36,339 nt of DNA from Candidatus Iainarchaeum sp. Lineage in GTDB: Archaea > B1Sed10-29 > WALL01. The stretch is from positions 1-36,339 of the forward strand of contig JAGGYF010000036.1 in NCBI GenBank assembly GCA_021162685.1, read 5' to 3'. The notes under the pieces are model-generated. The model worked only from the letters and a program-made list of their open reading frames with translations. It did no database searches and was not told where the DNA came from. The stretch's first letter is position 1, and every line of letters begins with the position of its first letter. The position numbers were made by a program, and so were the translations under genes. Below, piece after piece: positions 17,186 through 23,445 of the stretch.

Positions 17186-17683
17186 ATGAAGGGCCTTTCT
17201 GGAAAAGAATTAGAACTTGTTTCATTTCTCGAGCTGAAGGAAAAGTATTTTTTTACGAGGGATGATGTGAGAAGTTTCTTCAAGAATGTGAACGAGATGA
17301 ACGTGTACCTGCACAGGTTGAAGAAAAAAGGGAGAATCATGAAGCTGAACAGGACCAAGTATTTTCTCGTTCCCGTGAAGGCGTTTAAAGGCTTCTGGGC
17401 AGAGCACCCCTTTGTTATCGCGGATGAGATATTCAACGGAAAAAACTATTTCATCAGGGGATTGGCCGCAGCGCACTACTGGGGCTTGGTGGAACAAATC
17501 CCGACGCAAATAGAAGTGGCTTGCACGAACAAGCAGGGAAAGAGAAAGCTCTTTGGTTTCACGATTATTTTCAAGAGAGTGAGGCCAGCAGGCATGAAGG
17601 GTTTCGTGAAGAGAAAGATAGGGAAGCATCCTTTCAGGATAATGTCAAAAAAGAGGGTTGAGCAATGGCTGAAATCACGTTGA
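17186..17683 (+). CDS. AbiEi-like antitoxin/transcriptional regulator
   Basis: wHTH N-terminus (FFTRDDVRSFFKNVNEMNVYLHRLKKKGRIMKLNRTKYFLVP), ...ADEIFNGKNYFIRGLAAAHYWGLVEQIP, overlapping AbiEii-type toxin. Confidence 0.78.
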   Translation: MKGLSGKELELVSFLELKEKYFFTRDDVRSFFKNVNEMNVYLHRLKKKGRIMKLNRTKYFLVPVKAFKGFWAEHPFVIADEIFNGKNYFIRGLAAAHYWGLVEQIPTQIEVACTNKQGKRKLFGFTIIFKRVRPAGMKGFVKRKIGKHPFRIMSKKRVEQWLKSR

Positions 17684-18426
17684 TAAGCAAGGCAGAACTA
17701 AAGCACATTGCTGGAAAAACGGGCTTCAATCTAATCTATCTGGAAAAAGACTATTTCCTAACCATACTACTGTACTTGCTTAAAGACATTGGGAGCATCT
17801 GCTTCAAAGGAGGTACTGCCTTGAACAAGATTTTCCTTGACCACACGCGCCTCAGCGAGGACCTTGATTTTGCATGTTCTGGCAACATAAAAAAAGTAAG
17901 AAAAGAAGTGCTTGAGGTTCTAAAGAAAAACAAGGATATTTTTCCAGATTATAAGTTTGAAAACCAGACAAAGGATTTTTTCCGTCTCAGAATCTTTTAC
18001 AAAAGCTATTTTTCTAAAACAAGTTATGTTGTCCTTGACGTGAACAGCAAAGCATCCATCCACAAGAAACCAGAAGCGAAAACAATACCTCATTTTTATG
18101 ATGGAATTCCTCCATTCAAAATAAAGACATTAGCACTTGAAGAACTGGCAGCAGAAAAAACAAGGGCACTGATAACTCGAAACCAACCTCGAGATTATTA
18201 TGATGTTTACATGATTCTACGAAATAAACATAAAATAAACAAAACCCTCCTAAGAAAAAAGCTGTCCGAAGCAGGCGAACAATTTGACGTAAATAGGATA
18301 TTCAAGAACGCTAGAAAGATTTACTCGAAGTGGGATGAAGAGATAAGCCAGCTAACAAACAAGCCAGTTGCTTATGCCTCTGTAATCAAGGCACTCCAAA
18401 AAGAGTTCGGCTACAAGAGCAAGTAA
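17665..18426 (+). CDS. AbiEii/AbiGii-family nucleotidyltransferase toxin
   Basis: ICFKGGTALNKIFLDHTRLSEDLDFAC, then ALEELAAEKTRALITRNQPRDYYDVYMI. Confidence 0.9.
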   Translation: MAEITLISKAELKHIAGKTGFNLIYLEKDYFLTILLYLLKDIGSICFKGGTALNKIFLDHTRLSEDLDFACSGNIKKVRKEVLEVLKKNKDIFPDYKFENQTKDFFRLRIFYKSYFSKTSYVVLDVNSKASIHKKPEAKTIPHFYDGIPPFKIKTLALEELAAEKTRALITRNQPRDYYDVYMILRNKHKINKTLLRKKLSEAGEQFDVNRIFKNARKIYSKWDEEISQLTNKPVAYASVIKALQKEFGYKSK

Positions 18427-18434
18427 CCACCTCA

Positions 18435-18461
18435 TTTCTGCAGAAATGACTTGTGTCTGTC
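18435..18461 (+). repeat. Direct repeat right of AbiE-type module
   Basis: See 17089-17115. Both copies begin with a palindrome (TTCCGCGGAA / TTTCTGCAGAAA). Confidence 0.7.
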
Positions 18462-18481
18462 GTTTTTCAGCCACAGCTCAA

Positions 18482-18491
18482 AGCCGTATGG
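18482..18491 (+). repeat. Short direct repeat left of HEPN/MNT module
   Basis: agccgtatgg in ctcaaagccgtatgg; matches 19555-19564 in ctctagagccgtatgg. Confidence 0.5.
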
Positions 18492-18508
18492 CTTGTTTCT
18501 CCCAAGAC

Positions 18509-18949
18509 CTATTCTATAATTTTTTCGATTTCTCTGATGAATCCTTCGGCAAATTCTAATGCTTCCTCGGCCTCTATCTTTGTTGCAGAATATCTCACAT
18601 CGTAAAGCACGCCATGCCTTGATGTCCTGTATCTGTCCAGCAGAGCAATTAGCTCACTGGGAATTTCGGGATGCTTTGCTTCTAGGTATCTAATCACGCA
18701 CTCATGACTTTTTTCGCGGTAACCATCTCTAAAAAGAACCGCACGCGCGGCGTTGAACGCGGCAGAATAAGACATAACCAAAGCAGAATCAAAAGAGCTA
18801 TTTTCAAAATTACTTTTCGCTTGTGCCAATAGGTTATCTGCCTTTTCCATGCTTTCCTTCACAAGCGTTTCAGCATAAGGAGACCTTTGGATGTACCCTT
18901 TCCTAAAGCACTCTTCCAGATTAAGCAATTGCCTCACCCCACAAAACAA
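18509..18949 (-). CDS. HEPN-domain protein (toxin of HEPN/MNT pair)
   Basis: LAQAKSNFENSSFDSALVMSYSAAFNAARAVLFRDGYREKSHECVIRYL..LLDRYRTSRHGVLYDVRYSATKIEAEEALEFAEGFI (RxxxxH-type motif). Confidence 0.85.
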   Translation of the reverse strand: MFCGVRQLLNLEECFRKGYIQRSPYAETLVKESMEKADNLLAQAKSNFENSSFDSALVMSYSAAFNAARAVLFRDGYREKSHECVIRYLEAKHPEIPSELIALLDRYRTSRHGVLYDVRYSATKIEAEEALEFAEGFIREIEKIIE

Positions 18950-19469
18950 AAGAGTTATATAAAGAGTAATAAAAGGGGTTTCCTCGCTTGCACAAGTCCT
19001 CTACTTGCTCCTTGCCCAAAGCAGTTAACTGCACGTTCACCCCAAGTTTCTCGGATATCTCCTTCTGGGCTTTTGCAACCCTCACAGCTTCAGGCCTCTT
19101 CTTGACCTTAACCCACAGATCTAGGTCGCTCCTTTCATGATTGGTTCCAGTAAGCCAGCTACCATAAACTCCGATACCTATAGCTTCGGGGATATGCTTT
19201 TTTATTGACTCAATTACCTTACGCTCTAGCAAGCTGTTTATGTTAAAATATATTTTGAGAAGTCGCACATTGGGGTTGGTTAACGAAATGCTATTTCTTT
19301 CAATAACTCTTTGTTTTCTTAAAAGCTTGAGAAATTGAGAAACAAATCCCGGACTAACGTTGTTCTCTTTTGCTATTGCCCTTACTCCAAGCAGTGTTCC
19401 TGGTTCTGATACTAAGTACTTCAACACTCTTACTTTCTTAGGTGAGGAGAATATTGACTCTGTTTTCAT
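18921..19469 (-). CDS. MNT-type nucleotidyltransferase with N-terminal HTH (antitoxin partner)
   Basis: GVYGSWLTGTNHERSDLDLWVKV (GSxxxGxxxxxSDxD) plus HTH GVRAIAKENNVSPGFVSQFLKLLRKQRVIER. Confidence 0.9.
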   Translation of the reverse strand: MKTESIFSSPKKVRVLKYLVSEPGTLLGVRAIAKENNVSPGFVSQFLKLLRKQRVIERNSISLTNPNVRLLKIYFNINSLLERKVIESIKKHIPEAIGIGVYGSWLTGTNHERSDLDLWVKVKKRPEAVRVAKAQKEISEKLGVNVQLTALGKEQVEDLCKRGNPFYYSLYNSFVLWGEAIA

Positions 19470-19474
19470 ATTGT

Positions 19475-19509
19475 AAACGTATCGTTTGTGATATATAAAC
19501 ATATCGTTT
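19475..19509. promoter_or_regulatory. Tandem palindromic operator candidates upstream of MNT/HEPN operon
   Basis: aaacgtatcgttt (19475-19487) and aaacatatcgttt (19497-19509), 22 bp apart, just upstream of the minus-strand ATG at 19469. Confidence 0.6.
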
Positions 19510-19542
19510 TCTTATTATAAACACATACTAACAGTGTCTCTT

Positions 19543-19561
19543 TGCAGGCTCTAGAGCCGTA
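19543..19561 (-). repeat. Right arm of 19-nt imperfect inverted repeat
   Basis: TGCAGGCTCTAGAGCCGTA, inverted relative to 16988-17006. Confidence 0.7.
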
Positions 19562-19588
19562 TGGGCAGTTATCATAGGTGTTCCAGCC

Positions 19589-20332
19589 TCAAAAAAACAG
19601 CATCTTCACTCCTGAAGCAATAACGAACAGGGCAAACAATCGTTTCACCCATAGGTCTCCTTTCTTTAATGCAACATGAGCGCCGATATAGCCACCAATT
19701 GCCATGCCCACAAGTAAGATTATCCCCACAGCATAGTTGATGATTCCATTCATAGCAAAGATCACCAGTGAAGCTAAGGAGAGGACAAACCAAGGTATGA
19801 TGTTTGTCGCAAGCACTTCAATCATTGTAAACCCAAGGAAATAGGTAAGTGTGTAAAAGATTAATGGTCCTGTTCCTTGACCAAAAAATCCACCGAATAT
19901 CATAATCAGGAAATAGATGAACAAACCTAATACTGACTTTGATTTGGTTGTTTTATTTCGTTTGATACCTATGTTTTGCTTCAGAAATGCAAATGGTAAA
20001 AGGGCAAGTAGAAAAAATCCTACTGCCCTTTGCAAAAGATTGGAATCTATGTTTAACAAAATGTTCGCACCGATTAAAGAACCAATCAAGCTGATTATTG
20101 AGAGGATAGCGACATATTCCCAAATGATTTTCTTGGCTTTATGGAACTTGAACAATGCAGTAGATGTTTGGCCAATTGTTCCAAATCTGTCTGTTGCTAT
20201 GGCAACCTGTGGAGGAAAACCAAGAAACATAAGTGCAGGTATAGAAATCAGACCACCTGCTCCAAGCACTGAATCAAAAAAGCCTGCGGTCATGCCTATA
20301 AACAGTGTGGACAGCAATACTACAAATTCCAT
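19589..20332 (-). CDS. TauE/SafE-family sulfite exporter-like permease
   Basis: GMTAGFFDSVLGAGGLISIPALMFLGFPPQVAIATDRFGTIGQTSTALFKF, multi-TM. Confidence 0.88.
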   Translation of the reverse strand: MEFVVLLSTLFIGMTAGFFDSVLGAGGLISIPALMFLGFPPQVAIATDRFGTIGQTSTALFKFHKAKKIIWEYVAILSIISLIGSLIGANILLNIDSNLLQRAVGFFLLALLPFAFLKQNIGIKRNKTTKSKSVLGLFIYFLIMIFGGFFGQGTGPLIFYTLTYFLGFTMIEVLATNIIPWFVLSLASLVIFAMNGIINYAVGIILLVGMAIGGYIGAHVALKKGDLWVKRLFALFVIASGVKMLFF

Positions 20333-20384
20333 TGGATAAATTTCTCTGCTGGGTTTTTTAATATTTTATGCTGTAATTACGGGT

Positions 20385-20480
20385 ATGGTCTCGCTACTCC
20401 AGTTATTCAGCATAATTGCTTGTATAATTGCTTTTGTTGCGAGTATAATGGTGTTATATCTAACCAGAAGGAATAGATAG
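20385..20480 (+). CDS. Candidate 31-aa single-TM microprotein
   Basis: Hand translation MVSLLQLFSIIACIIAFVASIMVLYLTRRNR*, in the intergenic region; below the ORF-track length limit. Confidence 0.4.
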   Translation: MVSLLQLFSIIACIIAFVASIMVLYLTRRNR

Positions 20481-20511
20481 TTTAATATACCCCAACATTC
20501 AAAAATCCACT

Positions 20512-20536
20512 ACAAAACACTAATTCTGTGTTTTGT
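20512..20536 (+). promoter_or_regulatory. 9-bp perfect stem-loop in leader of OB-fold gene
   Basis: ACAAAACAC-TAATTCT-GTGTTTTGT. Confidence 0.5.
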
Positions 20537-20559
20537 TAAAAATAAAGAGAGTGAATAAA

Positions 20560-20988
20560 ATGCAAACAGATATAGCTGACCTCAAACCAAGAGGTCGTGA
20601 ATTAGATGTAACCTTTAAGGTTATTGAGAAAACAGATGAGAGAGAAGTAACATCAAAGAGTGATGGAAGCAAGCATAAAGTAGCAGAAGTAAGAGTTGGA
20701 GATGCAACAGGAACTGTGCTTATGACACTATGGGATGATGCAATTGATTTAGTGGAAGAAGGCAAAACGTACGAGCTGAAAAATGGCTACACATCTCTGT
20801 TCAACAACACGATACGATTGAACGTTGGTAGGAATGGAGAGCTAGTTGAGAAGGAAGAGGAGATAGAACCAAATACAGAGAATGATGTTTCCCAGAAGGT
20901 GTACGAAAGAGAGTTCAGACCAAGAAGATTTGAAGGTGGGAGCAGAAGAAGGTTTGATAGAGGACGAGAAAGGAGAAAACGCTGGTAG
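20560..20988 (+). CDS. Single OB-fold nucleic-acid-binding protein (RPA/SSB-like) with Arg-rich tail
   Basis: MQTDIADLKPRGRELDVTFKVIEKTDEREVTSKSDGSKHKVAEVRVGDATGTVLMTLWDDAIDLVEEGKTYELKNGYTSLFNNTIRLNVGRNGEL plus RRFEGGSRRRFDRGRERRKRW. Confidence 0.9.
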   Translation: MQTDIADLKPRGRELDVTFKVIEKTDEREVTSKSDGSKHKVAEVRVGDATGTVLMTLWDDAIDLVEEGKTYELKNGYTSLFNNTIRLNVGRNGELVEKEEEIEPNTENDVSQKVYEREFRPRRFEGGSRRRFDRGRERRKRW

Positions 20989-21005
20989 ATTGCCAGCACC
21001 TATTT

Positions 21006-21191
21006 CTATTTTTTCATAAGCTTAGTGTAAGCTCTGTTCAGTAATTCTTCATGTGCTTTCTCGTCAGCGATTGTGAGTTTCAGCAGTTCAAGAATTTCTG
21101 GGTCTTGTATACGCTTCACATATGACATATAGAAATCTATTAGGTGTTTTTCTCTCTCCATATCTGATTTTAGTATTTGTTCAATATCCAT
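21006..21191 (-). CDS. 61-aa two-helix ferritin/rubrerythrin-like small protein
   Basis: MDIEQILKSDMEREKHLIDFYMSYVKRIQDPEILELLKLTIADEKAHEELLNRAY; ExxH pattern in the second helix. Confidence 0.6.
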   Translation of the reverse strand: MDIEQILKSDMEREKHLIDFYMSYVKRIQDPEILELLKLTIADEKAHEELLNRAYTKLMKK

Positions 21192-21243
21192 ATATGCACC
21201 CCACCTACACTGTTTTTATAGGAAAGGTTCCCATAAAAAACCT

Positions 21244-22098
21244 ATGCTTTGGCTTTGGGTAACACTATCTGCTGTTTTTATAAATGCCTTGGGGAAGATA
21301 ATACATAGATACATACTGAAAGATGAGGATGCAATAGGTTATGCATTTATCTGGAGTTTTCTGTCTGCTGTGTTCTACATTCCTTTGCTGGCTATAGAGC
21401 CATTAAGGTTGCCAACAACACAATTAGAATGGATGGGGTTTTTCCTAGCAGTAGCATTGTGGCTTATCATAAACATTGTTGGGTTCTATTCCATAAAACA
21501 TACAGAGATAACACTAAGAACACCACTAAATACAATCAAGATTGTCTTGATACTATTGCTTGGAGCAGTATTCCTGCATGAGGAGATTACCACATGGAAG
21601 GTTTTTGGAACACTGCTTGTCTTTGCTGGTGCATTTGTGATAACATGGAAGAAGGGGGCACTTGGTCATCTAACAGAGTATGGTGTTAAACTTACGTTAT
21701 TAACTTCATTGCTAACAGCGTGTGTTGCAATCGTTGATAAGTTCAATATGAATAATGGTATAAGCCCTGCGTTTTATGGTATGATGATGTATCTTGTTCC
21801 CTCGCTCTTCCTCGGAATCATGACGCGCTCTAGGATAGCAGGATTCAAGAAGTTGTGGGAGAATAAGGCGCCATTTGTCATACTCGCTGCATTATGTTAT
21901 ACTGGTATGTATTACCTGCATATGGTTGCATACACACTTGGGGATGTCACAAACGTATATCCTGTGCTACAATTAACCACACTTGTTACTGTTATACTAG
22001 GTTATGTGCTTCTGAAAGAAAAGACAGAGATAAAACAAAGAATTGTTGGAGCCATATTGATGATTATGGGTGCAGTCCTCATTGCTCTTGGCGCCTAG
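21244..22098 (+). CDS. EamA/DMT-superfamily transporter
   Basis: About ten TM helices in two repeats; FYSIKHTEITLRTPLNTIKIVLILLLGAVFLHEEIT, YPVLQLTTLVTVILGYVLLKEKTEIKQRIVGAILMIMGAVLI. Confidence 0.88.
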   Translation: MLWLWVTLSAVFINALGKIIHRYILKDEDAIGYAFIWSFLSAVFYIPLLAIEPLRLPTTQLEWMGFFLAVALWLIINIVGFYSIKHTEITLRTPLNTIKIVLILLLGAVFLHEEITTWKVFGTLLVFAGAFVITWKKGALGHLTEYGVKLTLLTSLLTACVAIVDKFNMNNGISPAFYGMMMYLVPSLFLGIMTRSRIAGFKKLWENKAPFVILAALCYTGMYYLHMVAYTLGDVTNVYPVLQLTTLVTVILGYVLLKEKTEIKQRIVGAILMIMGAVLIALGA

Positions 22099-22435
22099 CA
22101 AGAAGATATGAAACAAGTGCAGAATAATGCGGCAAAAGGTTTTCAACTGTTGGTTTGGCATCACCAATCTTCTCTTCTATCTCACTGAATCGCTTCTCGT
22201 GGTGATTATTCATAAAAATATCAGCGGACTTATTTTTTGGAAGATTGGCACTCTCTATTGCCTTGAACAATGCTAAAGCATGTGCTGCCTCCCTTGAATC
22301 CTTACTATAAGTAAATGTTCGTGAGAATCTCCTTCCCCATGCATCTTCATATGAGACATCTAATCTTATTTCATTCCCTCTCTCTTTCAAACGGAACCTT
22401 GGTCCAAGGTAAATCTTTCTATCAACAGCTGGCAT
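22079..22435 (-). CDS. Hypothetical protein, 118 aa
   Basis: Convergent with and overlapping the DMT gene by 20 nt. No family recognised. Confidence 0.5.
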   Translation of the reverse strand: MPAVDRKIYLGPRFRLKERGNEIRLDVSYEDAWGRRFSRTFTYSKDSREAAHALALFKAIESANLPKNKSADIFMNNHHEKRFSEIEEKIGDAKPTVENLLPHYSALVSYLLARRQEQ

Positions 22436-22450
22436 AACTATATTTTATAC

Positions 22451-22590
22451 AATGTCATTAAAAATATGTTATGGGATCGTGGGGTGGCTGTGCAGCGTCC
22501 CTAGGGGGCTTCGCCCCCTGGCTACCCTGGGAAGCCCACCCCTTCCCTCATAATGTCATCAAAAATATGTTATGGGATCGTGGGGTAGCT
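22451..22590 (+). repeat. tRNA-Pro-associated element, copy 2: 39-nt leader+tRNA 5' duplication (22451-22489 and 22552-22590) flanking the shared structured insert
   Basis: aatgtcattaaaaatatgttatgggatcgtggggtggct versus aatgtcatcaaaaatatgttatgggatcgtggggtagct (2 mismatches). Insert shares gtgcagcgtccctagggg..cccctggctaccctgggaagcccaccccttcc with copy 1. Confidence 0.87.
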
Positions 22591-22646
22591 TGGTATCCTC
22601 GCGGCTTCGGGAGTCGCAGACGGGAGTTCAAATCTCCCCGATCCCA
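22574..22646 (+). tRNA. tRNA-Pro(CGG)
   Basis: GGGATCG/CGATCCC acceptor, GCGGC-TTCGGGA-GTCGC anticodon arm, GGAGTTCAAATCTCC. Confidence 0.93.
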
Positions 22647-22759
22647 CTTCAGCTCCTTTCTTTTTAGAAAAAAGAAAGTAGTTGGCAGTCAAAGAAAAAC
22701 TAATCTTCTCTTCCTTTGAGAAGCATATTACTGTGGTGCAGCTTTCAGACGCCTTTTGG

Positions 22760-22774
22760 ATCTCCCGATCCCAC
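22760..22774 (+). repeat. Imperfect direct repeat of tRNA-Pro(CGG) 3' end
   Basis: atctcccgatcccac versus atctccccgatcccac at 22632-22647 (one gap; 11-nt exact core). Confidence 0.7.
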
Positions 22775-22812
22775 CAATGTTTTTAAATGAGTACAGACAA
22801 AACAAATTACGC

Positions 22813-22903
22813 CCCCGCTTAGCTCAGTCTGGTAGAGCGGTCGGCTGTAGATGGTAGCTCTGCCGATACCGACAGGTTGCCGGTTCAAATCCGGCAGCGG
22901 GGA
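22813..22903 (+). tRNA. tRNA-Tyr(GTA) with 17-nt intron 22851-22867
   Basis: CCCCGCT/AGCGGGG acceptor, GTCGG-CTGTAG|A-CCGAC, GCCGGTTCAAATCCGGC. Confidence 0.92.
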
Positions 22904-22904
22904 T

Positions 22905-23034
22905 GCCCCGGTGGTGTAGTTCGGTTTATCATCTGGGACTGTCGTAGCCCTCAAGGGAAGAGGGTAGAGGGAGAAACCGTAGGTGTCTCCTCTGCAGATA
23001 TCCCAGGACTCGGGTTCAAATCCCGGCCGGGGCG
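22905..23034 (+). tRNA. tRNA-Asp(GTC) with 55-nt intron 22945-22999
   Basis: GCCCCGG/CCGGGGC acceptor, TGGGA-CTGTCG|A-TCCCA. BHB central helix CTGT/GCAG with 3-nt bulges. Confidence 0.92.
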
Positions 23035-23122
23035 CTTTTTTGTGGGGAACCGAGAGGTGCTCATTATAATATCAAATATAAATGCGTAAGCACTTGGAGG
23101 GGGATAGGATGAAAGAAAAGAT

Positions 23123-23185
23123 AATTGCCCCCTTTATAAACCAAAAAGCTTTTATATATAAAGTAATATAACATATGGGGCAATT
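23123..23185 (+). promoter_or_regulatory. RNA polymerase operon upstream region: TATA-like element flanked by 9-bp inverted repeat
   Basis: AATTGCCCC (23123-23131) and GGGGCAATT (23177-23185) around aaaagcttttatatataaag. Confidence 0.5.
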
Positions 23186-23208
23186 TGTCTTATTTTGGAG
23201 GAGCTAGC

Positions 23209-23445
23209 GTGCTAGACCCGAGTATCATTTTAAACCATAAACTCGTGCCAAAACACGAGAAAATATCAAAGAAGGAGGCAGAGGAGCTTCTGAAGAAGTA
23301 CAATCTGACGAAGGACCAGCTCCCTAAAATAAATGAAGATGATCCTGTTGTCAAGGCCATAAAGGCGAAGAAAGGGGATATCCTAAAAATAACGAGAAAA
23401 TCATTGACTGCGGGAGAGGCGGTTTCTTATAGAATTGTTTACTGA
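23209..23445 (+). CDS. rpoH: DNA-directed RNA polymerase subunit H
   Basis: [73 protein letters not shown] 23209 preceded by ggagga. Confidence 0.95.
   Translation: MLDPSIILNHKLVPKHEKISKKEAEELLKKYNLTKDQLPKINEDDPVVKAIKAKKGDILKITRKSLTAGEAVSYRIVY

Noticed and set aside
22471-22719. 82-aa ORF (MGSWGGCAASLGG...)
   Set aside because: Overlaps the tRNA-Pro(CGG) gene and structured insert; not protein-like.
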